From assembly GCA_025617375.2 (NCBI GenBank), contig JAMYGW020000007.1, forward strand, positions 868,001 through 932,000: 64,000 bases of DNA, given 5' to 3'. This DNA comes from Acarospora socialis (Eukaryota > Ascomycota > Lecanoromycetes > Acarosporales > Acarosporaceae). A model generated the notes under the pieces. The model saw nothing but the letters and a program-made list of their open reading frames with translations. It had not been told where the DNA came from and did no database searches. This document shows positions 11,540-23,681 of this stretch, piece by piece (the first letter of the stretch is position 1; every line of letters begins with the position of its first letter). The position numbers and the translations under genes are program-made.

Positions 11540-11716
11540 TGCAGTTTGAACTGTCCTGTCCCGTGTAATGTCTTCGGGGGTATATGTTATAAACAAAGAA
11601 TTCGCCACGCCAGCAAAGGTAAGATAAAAGAGTAACACAGGAAGCCTCCTTTATAAACCTTAAAAAGCTGTGGTATGTGAATCACATCATAGCACCCTAA
11701 CGCTTCTTGGTACCCC
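11540..11716. other. Convergent 3' intergenic gap
   Basis: A 177-base gap between the ends of the R3H gene and the minus-strand membrane-protein gene. No feature beyond AT-rich 3' flanks was seen. Confidence 0.5.
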
Positions 11717-13938
11717 TCAACTCTCAACATCGTCGGTCGTCCTGCAACCAAAATAGAAAAACAGAAACGACAGGAAACACACGGCAAAAGATAGAATGAC
11801 ACCTCCAACCCAGTACCTCGATGCTGCATCCGACATGTCCTGTGCATTCTTGAATAGTACTATCCATCCCTTGTCGCCCAAACTTGCAGCGTCCCCTGAG
11901 CACCAGCAATTCTCATAGACGCCAATGTACTCGAAGATGCTGGAAGTGACCAGGAATATCGCGTTGCAAGCAGCGATGAACTTGCCGGTGGCGCTCGTGA
12001 TCACCGCGGCCGCACAGAGGAAGGAGTGACTCCAGGTACGCCGGTAGGAGCCTTGTTGATTGCTGTTTTCGCGTAGGTCGAAGGTCGGTTCACTCTCATG
12101 CGTACGCTGGTAACGGAGCATGGCAGCGTGCGAGAAAAGGGACGACGTCACCAGGAGTATCCAGGACACCGTGCCCAGTACACCGTAGATTAAATACGAA
12201 CCTGAGCGACAACTCAAACCCGCCGTCGGCGTCAGGTAGGCGACGAATATGGCAGGCCCAGTAGTGCCGAATTGAACGAAAACCGCAACCAACGATGCCA
12301 CGAGCATTCTATGCCACACCTTCGCACCGATATCTTTCCATTCCGGGTAGGCTCGGATAGGGCGGGTGGCGAAACCACTGTACTTAGCCACTTGGGTCGC
12401 AGTCCCTGCCAGGTTGAGTTCAGGCAGTTGATTGGTGTCCCACGGTTTCTCCTGGCAATTATCCCCGCTCTGAAGGCTTGAGAGGGTCTTAGCGAAAGCC
12501 TGCTCGATTGCACTGGCGAATTGCCACCATGTGAACGGCCGTGCATAATTGTATAGAGGTCCTTCCTCCTTCTCATCACCAGCAACATCGAACCCGAACC
12601 AGTTGGGCACCTGAAGGCGAGCATAATCATTGGTAGCAATGCGACCAGGGGGGTTCCCTATATATGCTGCATTGTCACCTTTGCCGGCGAATGTTGGAAC
12701 GCGGTGAGGTTGAGGTGTGAGACCTGAGGTTTGGATTCTTACATCAGCCGAGTAGTAGGGCAAGGATCGGTAAACGCGTGTCAAGACCTACCGGAACGGC
12801 TAACAATCGCACGTTGCTGCTCCTTAGCGACAGTCGCTTTACCATTGGCGTCAGTGTCTGGACGCGCGCGGTAGGCATGGTCGCTTTCATCCTGGAGAGC
12901 GTCAACGATGGATCCTGCTCTGTACTGTGTTCCCACGGCGATCCATCCACAGATGACGGGAACCTGAACGACAACTTAGCAAGGTTCCCACGGCGATCCA
13001 TCCACAGATGACGGGAACCTGAACGACAACTTAGCAAGGATCCCAAGCGTAAGTCGTTGACGATCGCTATAGATCATGATCACAGGTTATGAAGGGTAAA
13101 GTCTGTTAACGCTCTTTGCTAGAGATGTAACTGACCATCCAGAGCCAGATGGCGCCTGATGATATCTGAAGAGCCGTCGATATGTCTCCTAGATTACCAA
13201 CGAACGCAGCGATGATGGTGAAGAGCCACGCCGTGACGGCCGCTCCGACCTGGGCGACCAGCGAGAACGTGACTCCGCGGCGAGTGTTTCGAAGATCTTT
13301 CTTTACTCCTGTCCACCACTCCTGGTTGTTGTCGAGTACAATCAAACTACTGAGCCACCCTCCTTCCTGAGACGCCCTCATGGGGACTTGCTGTGCTTCT
13401 TGTAACAGATACTGAGCGGCCTTGATTCGCTTGCTGAATTGTGGATGTCTCTTATCCAGCGCTCGACTCTCAAATCTAAGCAATGCAAAGCGCTGACGAA
13501 TCCAGAAGCGGTTCAGGATGGTAAGTGACAGGGAGTAGGTTATCAGGCTTGGGCTTCCGAGAGCCAATGCGAGACTCATGAAGTTGCTCCAAGGACCTGA
13601 ACCTTCGTAGGGCAACTGGGCCGTCAATGCAAGCCAGGGCAAGAGCCAATTGGTAAATGATGTTGAAAAGGCGGAGAAATTGAAGCTCTACATTCGTCAA
13701 TCCCCTACACGGACAAGCGCAAGATTACATGTATGCAACAAGGGAGACACTGCACCTGTTGTAACTTGTCTGTACCACAGTATTTGTAACAAGTGTTGAT
13801 AGAGATGCCCCAAGTGGTGCCATTTACATAGTCAAAGGCTGCCATAGGGTTGCCAAACCCGTCCACCAGCCCTTCGGTGCGGTTCCCATATAGAAATCTG
13901 CATCCGGATTTCCAATCCGATACTTGCAAGATCGGCAT
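11717..13938 (-). CDS. Fungal multi-pass membrane protein of unknown function
   Basis: Four exons (13938-13756, 13687-13136, 12963-12792, 12723-11717) give 637 residues. About eight hydrophobic helices are visible: three or four in the first half ('NWLLPWLALTAQL', 'LALALGSPSLITYSLSL', 'LVAQVGAAVTAWLFTIIAAF', 'VPVICGWIAVG') and four near the C-terminus, ending 'GGVILSFAVCFLSFLFFYFG'. Between them is a hydrophilic region of roughly 200 residues. The N-terminus has NGT and NRT glycosylation sequons. It resembles large membrane proteins annotated only as hypothetical in many ascomycetes; I do not recognise a named domain. The acceptor of the second intron lies inside a 55-base tandem duplication; only the copy at the lower coordinates keeps the reading frame. 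Confidence 0.8.
12929..13039. repeat. Perfect 55-base tandem duplication across an intron/exon border
   Basis: Two identical 55-base units (12929-12983 and 12984-13038, plus one more matching base) lie head to tail. On the minus strand each unit holds the 3' end of an intron, a CAG acceptor and the start of the exon (reading VPVICGWIAVG). Perfect identity suggests a recent event. Because 55 is not divisible by three, the two acceptors give different frames. Confidence 0.95.
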
Positions 13939-15222
13939 GATGGTATGGAAGTTCAGTGGGATGAGGTGTGTTTATTGACGATTTGGGGCTTTAGCGATCA
14001 TTCAGAACGGCGAGAGACAGAGCGAAGTCTGAACTGAAACGTAAATAATCGCCTTGACAAGATGAGTCGATACCAGGGGAATGGAGGGACAGCGTTATAA
14101 GTCTTGAATTTCATCCCATGTGGATGGTTCGATTCGAGGAAGAGTGAGATGCATAGCTTATTATAGTTGCACAGCCTTCCTTCACAGAGGCATCATGAGG
14201 CTCGTATCCACCGGAGAAACGACTTTTTCAGGGTCGCTGAGAATACTCGGCGCGTCTCAACGACATCCGCAGCCTTATCAGCTTGATGGGTCAGCGCCCT
14301 AAATCAGTGATCGATCTACCTTACAAGGCTCTCCACTTCCGTCTGATATTTCCCGAACCGTCATACCGCACCTTGCACGCTTCTGGGATGTAATGTGCGA
14401 GAACATCCAATCATCCACCACCCTCTCTCACGTAAGATAGCAGCATCAGGTACGAGGTAGCACAACTGGTTGTTCTTACCAGACTTTACCTGATCGCGGC
14501 CCGCTGGGGTGGTGTCATCGTCGATGTCCGATGTCTTTCCGGCCCCAGATTGGCCACCGCCAAGGTCGGGCTTCGCAAGATGCTGAGAGGTAATCTGTTT
14601 GCCTTGCGCACTCTTGCCTACCTATTGTCGGTGACTACCGATCAAAGGTGATGGCGCGGTGTGCCAGTCAGGTAGCGCGAACCATTCATGTGTTGTCATC
14701 GTCGCCTTCTTTTGCCTTGCATGCAAGCTATCAATTCTGACCGCAAAGCTAACTGCTCGCTGCAACCTTGATAAGGTACCTAGGTAGGTGTCACTGGCTG
14801 CCAGAAAGTTTTGGTATGGTATGCGCCCCACCCGGGAACTGGGGTATCGAGGTACGAGTACAAAGTAGTCCCTGGCATGCCACCACCTCAGGCCGTTCGT
14901 CATGTCGTATGCACCTTCAAGACACAAGAAGCGGCTGGGTCCTATTAGATGATATGACTGAGAACCATATATTAGCCCAACGAGCCACTAGCTTGCACCA
15001 GATAAAGTGACAACCTGCAAGATCGCCAAAGGTAAAGGGGAGGTATGAGTACGGCTGCGAAGCCGACCCGCGATATCGGGGGCCCGGAATAAAGGCGCTA
15101 GTACGAGTACGCATGAAGTAGAAAACACTTAACGCGTACTTCATACTCCGACGCGTTTGTCCTCCCCTCTGATCTGAGGAGCTACAGCACCAATAATCAG
15201 AACAAGTCAATCATCAGTCACA
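13939..15222. promoter_or_regulatory. Divergent intergenic region upstream of thymidylate synthase
   Basis: About 1.3 kb between the starts of the minus-strand membrane protein and the plus-strand thymidylate synthase. It should contain both promoters. Short open frames here show no family resemblance. A palindromic GGTACCTAGGTAGGT-type run lies at about 14774-14789. Confidence 0.5.
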
Positions 15223-16372
<1,150 letters not shown>

Positions 16373-16541
16373 TAGGATGGGAATGCTTGGAGTTGGTGGA
16401 ACCGTCGCAAAGTCGCGAAAGATGGAATTAAGGAGTATAGGTGCATATATTAATAGATAAAAATATAACCAGGTCCCTAATACCTCATCAGGACCAACGC
16501 CAACGCTATGCAGGCAGACGAAGAAGAATCTCCTTCTCAGC

Positions 16542-17535
16542 TCAGACTTGTATGAGATCCGGTGCAGAAGGTCCGACGCCTCTCAGAAGCACGATAGTAT
16601 TACCGCTGACCACTGCCTCGCCCAATTTCTCCGAGAATTCGAGCAACCTCCCTCCCTCGACATGAAACACCCTCAACTTCACCTCCTCCCCACCACCACT
16701 ATTGTTCACATTTTGCACCTGCAACTGTTTCGCCGCCGCGTCCAAGACCCGTCCCACGCTCCAGTCCTGCCCAAAGAACATATTCCCCTTCGGAAATTTG
16801 CTCGTCGTCGTGCTCGCTTCCGCCTCGACATGCAGGTAAACACGCTTGTCGCTCGCAATCTTCTCATCGCCCTTCGCCACCTTCTTCAACTGATTCAGAG
16901 CAACGATCCCCGCCGCATTACTCGTAGGCTTCGGCTTCGGCAGCACCGCCGTCTGCTTCTCCTTGCCCCACGCCCGCAGGCGCGAAAACGCCACCCGGGC
17001 CTTCTCCGTCTGCAGCTGGGCGTCGAACTTGGCGGCGGCGGTGCGCGCGCCCAAGGGTGTGAGTTTGGCGCAGTCGTGCTCTTCGCGGAGCCGGTGTTTG
17101 AGGCAGTATTGCCGGTTGCAGTTGTGGCAGCTCACGCCGACGTTGGTGAGGGTGTTGATGTAGGTTTTACATTGCGGGTGCGAGCATTGCGTTGCGGTCA
17201 GGAGGGTGGGTTTGCCGGTGGGAGAAGAAGTCGAAGGGCTGGAGCTGTTCTGCTGTTTTCGTCGGGCGGCGGCCCAGGCGCCGGCTTGGGGGCACTTGTG
17301 CGCAGTCTCGGTTCGGTGGTCGAGGCAGTATGTCCTGGTGGTGGATGTTAGTTAGCGGGTACAGGAATATGGCGTAGAGAACTAAGTACCCTTTACAGCT
17401 TTCACAACGGAAAGGGAGAAAGTCCAGCTGGTTGCAGTACGTGTATTGGCAATGCGATCCTATTGCTTCGACGTCTTTGTCCATGCTGGTGAAGCTCTGA
17501 GGCTGAAAAGGTTCTGAGGTGGAAGAGGAGGCCAT
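16542..17535 (-). CDS. CUZ1: AN1-type zinc-finger protein, Cuz1/ZFAND1-like
   Basis: Predicted adaptor linking Cdc48/p97 and the proteasome in the arsenite stress response, by analogy with yeast Cuz1 and human ZFAND1. Exons 17535-17390 and 17334-16542 give 312 residues. Two AN1 fingers are visible: the first from HCQYTYC through FRCESCKGTYCLDHR to HKC (intron inside, after CKG), the second from CSHPQC through SCHNCNRQYCLKHR to EHDC. The C-terminal half has a ubiquitin-like region (KVYL-type strand 'RVYLHVEAEAS', 'FFGQDWSVGRVLD'). A further in-frame Met exists at 17568; the chosen start puts DKDVEAIG at the usual distance from the N-terminus. Confidence 0.88.
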
Positions 17536-17884
17536 AGTGCCTGTAGATACGCCGATGCGCGTGGACAAGGCTAATTACAGTAGTGTCGCCGCCGCCAGGC
17601 TACTCGGCGTCGTCAGCTGCTGACCACGCGCAGAGAACGAGGCGTTATCGATGATAATGAAGCTCGAGAACATGCGAGAAATCGAAAGCTCGGTAATCAG
17701 TCGCTATCATGAATAAGGTAACCTCAGATTACCCAAGCAGCGGAAGCTAAGCCCTGTCCGATACCTCGGTTTTCCCCGCTTGTTGAACCCAAAAACATTT
17801 GTTGATACTCGTATTCTGTATATTTCCTGCTCTATCACTCCCTTCAATAATTGTACTTGATAGTGTACGCAAATCTCAGTCAAG
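17536..17884. promoter_or_regulatory. Divergent intergenic region, AN1 / C45 genes
   Basis: A 349-base divergent gap that should contain both promoters. No recognised site. Confidence 0.45.
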
Positions 17885-19086
17885 ATGCTGGAGGTTGATT
17901 GCGCGGGATCCCCGCATGAGGTCAGAGCAGCTCTATTTCGCAGTCACATTGACCCCTTCGCCAACATCATGGAAAGATAGGGTTACAGCATGGTCGAACA
18001 GCACATGAACAAATCAAGCGCGGTCTAGTATTCTACCATGATCTTTTCCGCAGGACAGCACAGCTGCAGTGGTCAGCGGTCTGCAAGATGGCTAAGGGCT
18101 TTCTGCCGCTTCTCGAGCGAGATTGGGTGCCTTACGTCCAGGAAATGAAAGGTGAACAGTGCAAATTCATGAAACAACTGCGAGGCTCATAAGATTCTTC
18201 AGGCGTTGCAGAGGGAGCAGGTGTGGACTTCGAGTCTATCCTTGCAATGAACGTTCGCACGGAGATCGCATACGGTATGTTCAGCGATGGCTGCACCGCT
18301 CTGTCGTGGAAAGCAGAAAACGCCAGCATTCTCGCGCAGAACTGGGACTGGGAGCATGAGCAGAAGGAGAACCTCGTCGTACTTCGCATCCATCAATCAT
18401 CGAAGCCAGCGATCCACATGATCACAGAGGCCGGCATAATTGGCAAGATCGGCCTCAACTCTGCTGGCGTGGGAGTCTGCTTGAACGCCATCCGTGCTCG
18501 AGGCGTCGACTTCAACAAGCTTCCTTGTCATCTTTCTCTGCGTGAAGCTCTGGAGAGTCCATCGCGAGTTGAAGCGATCTTGAGGCTCGAGAAAGTTGGC
18601 GTGGCTTCTGCGTGTCACATCCTAATCGCCGACGCCACTGGAGGGATGGGCTTGGAATGTAGCTCGCAAGACATTCATAAATTGCCAATGCGCGACGGTA
18701 AGGTGCTCCACACGAATCATTTCGTTGTAGACCACGTCGGAGTAGAGGACGAGATGCAGTTGAAGGACTCGCCGTTCCGCATAGAGAGGATCCATGCCTT
18801 AGTAAGCGCAGCGGAGGAAGAGGATCCGGTGCCACAGGCGGCTCGCGTTGAGAAGCTTTTGGAGGATGAGATGAACTATCCGACCGCTATATGCAGGGCG
18901 GAGACAGATGATAGCACTATAGCGACCCTATTCAGTATTGTGATGGACCTTAAGGCAAAAACTGCCAAGGTTAGGCTAGGGAGACCGTGTGGGCCTGAGG
19001 ACACTCTGTTCTTGAGTCCAGCCGAACCTACGCCCTCGAACGCCAACGGACAGGCCAACAGACACTCCAACGGATTGAGTTCGTGA
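17885..19086 (+). CDS. Acyl-CoA:6-aminopenicillanate acyltransferase-like protein (peptidase C45)
   Basis: N-terminal nucleophile hydrolase of the C45 family, whose known member is the isopenicillin-N acyltransferase of Penicillium. Exons 17885-17920, 17977-18151 and 18203-19086 give 364 residues. It starts MLEVDCAGSPHEIGLQHG, like IAT. 'SDGCTALSW' carries the Cys (Cys101 here) at which IAT self-cleaves into alpha and beta subunits and which becomes the catalytic residue. 'AQNWDWE', 'ITEAGIIGKIGLNSAGVGV', 'HTNHF', 'NYPTAICRAE' and 'KTAKVRLGRPCGPED' also match. The C-terminus is NGLSS, not the peroxisomal ARL/SKL type of Penicillium IAT. No penicillin synthase genes are nearby, so the substrate is probably another acyl donor or amide. 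Confidence 0.88.
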
Positions 19087-20013
19087 GGAGATACAATCAT
19101 CTCGGGATTGCACGTGCAGAATCTGAATGAGGAACATACAGATAGTAAAAACGCTGCGGAAACCAACAGTATGCTCAGAGCGTGTGGCTGAAAAGTTTCT
19201 CTGCTTACAGTCGCAACCTCAACTGTGACTGTACCTAGCAGAATTATGCTGTGAGACTCATAGTAGACGGTACGCAAAACTTCAGATCAAAAGCCAAGAT
19301 TGATAAGGACCTAAGGAGAGGCCGCCAACTTTTCAGAGCAAGGCTTCAGAGACAGCACTTGGACTAAGAGAGCAGTCGGACTGCTATTGAAGAGATTCGA
19401 ATAGTGAGATATACGGCTGTGGTACAGTTGCCCCCTGGAAGTTGAACTGTGTAATTCCTGGTCACCTTCTTGCACAAGCATTGCCAGAGCTGCATTGTTC
19501 TGGCCTGGGCCAAAAACAAGATGTGGAACATAGTAATTGTACGGAACTGATCTGAACAATTATAGAGCTAAAATATCTCGTAATTGGAGCACGCCTTTGC
19601 CTTATGTGAGACTTGGGTAGAAAGGTATTCAAATCAGTACTCCGTAGGTAGCAGGGCTTGGCCCACTCAGGTACTGACTGGCTTAGTAAGCGACATCTTC
19701 AAGTTCTCAGCAACTACTCCGGTAACGACTTGTGGTTGGGCTAGAACGCCGGGGCTCTACTTCTCTATGATCATCTGAATTCCCTTATGGTATTCTAGTT
19801 AGAACTCTAGCAAGTCTAACTTGAGCCACTCCGTGACCTCTAATTGCCAAGTGCGGTTTCTTCCAGTACCGTCCTAGGCACAAGAGCGGCGTTTCAGGAT
19901 AGACTGGCGGTATAGGAGTACTGCGGACTCAGTCCTTCAGACTGCAGCAATTGCAGCTTGGGGTGTCATCCTAGTCTCCTCGTACCAAGTAACCTCTCGA
20001 GCAAAAATCCACA
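19087..20013. other. Intergenic, no gene recognised
   Basis: This 927-base gap lies between two plus-strand genes, the C45 gene and the tRNA transglycosylase. Short open frames show no recognisable family features. The right part is the likely promoter of the tRNA transglycosylase gene. Confidence 0.5.
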
Positions 20014-21616
20014 ATGGCCCCAACACCCATGCCGTCCGCCTTGACATTCGAACTTATAGCACGATGCTCGGTCTGTACAGTCAGTATGTCAAATGTAAAG
20101 AGCTTTTGTTAATAGAATACAGACAACCAAAGCTCGAGCCGCGGTCCTGACCCTCCCACACGGCCCTGTCCAACTCCCCATGTTTATGCCGGTTGCAACG
20201 CAAGCTAGTCTTAAAGGCTTGACACCAGAACAGCTTGAAGACACTGGCTGCAGACTGTGTCTGAACAACACCTACCACCTTGGACTGAAGCCAGGGCAAG
20301 CTGTACTGGATGCTGTAGGTGGAGCGCACAGGTTCCAGGGATGGAACCACAACATTCTAACTGATAGCGGTGGGTCTGTTCTTCTTTCCAAATCTTCTTC
20401 TTAGGGCTCCCAGTGTATATAGGCTAATAGAGACCTAGGTTCCAGATGGTAAGCCTGCTGAAGCTGGCAAGAGTTACGGAGGAAGGGGTGAGATTCTTGA
20501 GTCCACATGACGGAAGTCCAATGTAGATATATGGAGTCCGCCCAAAAAAGGGGATGTTTTGCTGAGCATGATATTCAGGTTGCTCACACCCGAGCACTCT
20601 ATCTCCCTACAAAACTCAATAGGCTCGGACATAATCATGCAGCTCGACGATGTTATTGCCGTGACGTCTCCAGATTTGAAGAGAATGACGGAAGCAATGG
20701 AGCGATCCGTGAGGTGGTTGGATCGGTGCATTGCAGCTCACAAGTATCCTGGACGACAAAACCTTTTCTGTATCATCCAAGGAGGACTCGATCTGCGGTT
20801 GCGACGGGAATGCTGCAAGGAGATGGTAGCACGGGATACGCCTGGAATTGCTATTGGAGGTTTATCGGGTGGAGAAGCTAAAGAGGAATACTGCAAAGTG
20901 TATGCTCTCAGCTTGAATCATCTAGTCTATGAGACTGATACTGGCACAGCGTCAACACTTGTACAAGCCTCCTGCCCGAAAAGAAACCAAGATATGTTAT
21001 GGGTGTTGTACGTCCAGCCCTTCCCTAAGGTCCAGGACTACAAAATTAACTGTTTTAGGGCTATCCGGAAGATCTCGTGGTTTCTGTGGCACTGGGGGCT
21101 GACATGTTCGACTGCGTATGGCCTACGAGGACTGCTGTACGATCTTCCCACTGTCAGCATCCAGCTCTTTGACTGACGCGACGATGACAGCGCTTTGGGA
21201 ATGCTGTAACCTCCACAGGCACATTGAATCTCAAGCATTCATCGTTTGCTGAAGATTTCGGTCCTGTTGATAAATATTGCGGGTGTGTCTGCTGCCGGCG
21301 GACAGATGATGGTGGTCTAGGCATTACCAGAGCCTACATATATCATGTTGCTTCGAAAGAGACGGTCGGAGCACATCTGTATGCTTCCTTCTTCGTCAAA
21401 ATAGTGTCTGTACTAAATCTCTTACACAGGTTGTCAATGCATAACGTCCATTACCTACTTGCGCTGATGGGGTCGATAAGATCAGCTATAATCGAAGACC
21501 GATATCCCAGCTTCTTGCGAGACTTCTTCGGGAAACTGTATCCTGAAAGAAGCAAGATTCCTCAATGGGCTATCAATGCCTTACGGGATGTTGGTCTTGA
21601 CTTGTTGGTAGAATAA
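20014..21616 (+). CDS. QTRT1: Queuine tRNA-ribosyltransferase catalytic subunit
   Basis: Exchanges guanine 34 for queuine in the anticodon of Asp, Asn, His and Tyr tRNAs, using queuine taken from the diet or environment. Eight exons: 20014-20070, 20123-20373, 20439-20522, 20579-20899, 20950-21007, 21059-21136, 21191-21378, 21430-21616; 407 residues. Motifs in order: '[16 protein letters not shown]', [23 protein letters not shown], 'QLDDVI', 'CIIQGG', GGLSGGE, '[14 protein letters not shown]', [15 protein letters not shown] with the nucleophilic Asp, and the zinc site CGCVCCRR with the later HN. All splices keep frame, so the gene looks intact. Eukaryotic enzymes work with the QTRT2 subunit, which is not in this window. 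Confidence 0.92.
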
Positions 21617-22018
21617 ATAACATCACGCCTGAAATACAAGATTTACAGTCTGTGGTGTGGCCTCCGCACTTCACTTCGGCCACGGCATTGCAGAAATGGA
21701 CTCAGAAATCGTAAACAGAGAGTCTAGTTTCGAGTGATTGTCTCTCAGAATTTTCCATATCGGCAATGAAGTCAGGTCAACAATAAGAGTCCGCGTCTGT
21801 GCAGAATGAGCAGGGGACCACAAGTTCAGACGTCGCTTGTGAGATGCCTGAGAAAGCCTTAAATTTGCGAAGACGAGTGTATATTTACATGGAGATGCTT
21901 CAGCCTTCCGTAAGAGCCACCCATCACCATCAGAACCCTACACGACCAGGTCTCCCTTGAACGATTCCAGGCCATGTAACTGTCAACACTACGGGTGCCA
22001 CAACCCTCCCGAGAGCTA
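21617..22018. other. Convergent intergenic gap
   Basis: This 402-base stretch lies between the 3' ends of the queuine transferase gene and the ATP synthase subunit gene. No feature recognised. Confidence 0.5.
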
Positions 22019-22386
22019 CTAATGTTTCGCCTTCTTCGCCTCCGCCTCCGCTTTCTCCATGAACTCACTGCGTAGTCCACGTCAGCATCGCCATTCGCAG
22101 CCCACAAGGTAGGTGCGCTAATAAACGTCCCGCACATACTTTATGAATTTCTCTTCATCTTTACTCGTAGCATTCAATGCTGGACCTTGCTCCTTCTTAC
22201 TTCCGCCCATCGAGAGGTAGCCGATCAAACTGCAAGTGCCTAGAGTAGCTATTGCGAGCTATCCGATGATATAGAGTGTCAGCAACTCTGTATCCTGATC
22301 CAAGGGAGTACCCTGAAGAGAACGAAGGAAGCTCCTACATAGTGTGAGCCAATCTGACGGCCCATGACCGTATATTGGGCAACCAT
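22019..22386 (-). CDS. ATP19: Mitochondrial ATP synthase subunit k (Atp19-like)
   Basis: Small accessory subunit of the F1Fo ATP synthase membrane sector, associated with dimer formation in yeast. Three exons (22386-22339, 22258-22140, 22067-22019) give only 71 residues. The protein starts MVAQYTVMGRQIGSHYLA and has one membrane segment (LAIATLGTCSLIGYLSM), then GGSKKEQGPALNATS and a conserved acidic/basic end 'DEEKFINEFMEKAEAEAKKA'. The family pattern (YTVLGR, SHYLA, GPPINA, SSDEEKFI) is clear. Because no exon exceeds 120 bases it is easily missed. It is head-to-head with MTP18, 266 bases apart; both products are in the inner mitochondrial membrane. Confidence 0.9.
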
Positions 22387-22652
22387 GATGCAACGAAGGC
22401 TGAGACTTTGATCTGGAGTCGACGGAAAGGTGATCAAGAAATAGCCAGTTGATAAGCATACAAGAATGCTCGTCGCGAACTGCGGACTGAATGTTCGGAG
22501 CTCAGGCTGCTGACTAAGAACAATGACGGCGCTGGCTCAACCATCCGAGGCTAACGACCGTTTCGAGCTGCGAATACCTTTCATGAGCAAATCTACAGCT
22601 TGCGCTACGTCAATTTTCAGAAAAGTCTGACTTCAAGATCAAAAACCTTCCC
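22387..22652. promoter_or_regulatory. Shared divergent promoter region, ATP19 / MTP18
   Basis: Only 266 bases separate the two start codons, so the two mitochondrial genes probably share a bidirectional promoter. The role is inferred from the arrangement. Confidence 0.5.
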
Positions 22653-23681
22653 ATGTCAAGAGAAAGGAAACCGGACATGGTCCCTCCCACCGACCGGAAC
22701 AACACACCCTTACCCCGCGAAAAACTTCCGCAAGACCTCCAGAAGATAGTGGACGACGAGGAGACACTGCTTGATCAGATCTACGACGGGACGTAAGTGT
22801 AACACTGCTGACCTCTACAACGTGACATTTCCCCTCCGGTACCTCCCTCACCTCCACCAATGGGCTCACACTAACCCAACAACCCAGCGCGAAAGAAACC
22901 ACAGACTCCAACCTCCGTTACGCCGCCTACGCAACCCGCATCCGGACCATCCTTCTCAGCGCCCACCGCTATGTCGCCTACACGTCCGACATCGGCGAAT
23001 CCTTTCGGCCCGTCGCACACCCCTGGCTCGTCAGAGGCGCCTACGGCATCTCCTGGGCCTATCTGGTCGGCGATGTCAGCCACGAAGGCTACAAGGCATA
23101 CCTACGAAATCAGAGAATATTACACCCGGGGGAACCGGGTGTGCTATCAGAGGCCGTGAACAATGCCAGTAAAGGTGCTTCGACGTCGGCAATGACGAAG
23201 TCTCTCGGGCCGGACCACGAGTGGGCGTTGGTGAAGGCGCAGCCGGGCCATGTCCCTGCGATCGAGGACTATCGAGCCGTCATGGCGCAGCGGGCGGTGT
23301 TTCAGAGCATTGCCAGTATGGGCTTGCCCGCCTTTACGATTCATAGTATTGTGAGATACTCGGGCAGGGCGTTGAAGAATGCGAGGAATCAGACGATTCG
23401 GACGTATGGGCCGATAGGGGTGCGTGGAGTTCTAAACCCTCATGACGTTACTTAGAGTATTTCTTGCTGATATTGTTGTCCCACAGCTCGGTCTCGCTGC
23501 CGTGCCCTTCTTACCCTTCCTCTTCGACAAGCCCGTGGAGGAAGCGGTAGAGTGGACGTTCCACAAGGCTTTCGAGACATTTGGTGGACCGGACGCCGTT
23601 GGCCATCGACCCGTAACGGGCAGAGAACACGCGCTTCAGGTGGAAACACGGAAAGGCGCGGTTAAAGAGAAGGAATTATAA
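22653..23681 (+). CDS. Mitochondrial fission process protein 1 (MTP18 family)
   Basis: Inner mitochondrial membrane protein whose human homologue (MTFP1) promotes fission. Exons 22653-22792, 22888-23419 and 23487-23681 give 288 residues. Diagnostic segments are 'LRYAAYATRIRTILLSAHRYVAYTSDIGE' (first part), FRPVAHPWLVRGAYGISWAYL, GDVSHEGYKAY, 'QRAVFQSIASMGLPAFTIHS' and LGLAAVPFLPFLFDKPVEEAVEW. The last of these lies in exon 3, after a phase-0 intron. The C-terminus is a hydrophilic tail. The N-terminal 60 residues are polar and poorly conserved. Function is from the animal family; fungal members are less studied. Confidence 0.9.

Noticed and set aside
14110-14150. tRNA B-box-like GGTTCGATTC
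   Set aside because: The flanking bases do not form a T-stem and no A-box or acceptor stem pairs with it.
17536-17568. Upstream Met of the AN1 zinc-finger gene as the start
   Set aside because: It adds 11 residues with no conserved character; the downstream Met gives the usual distance to the first finger.
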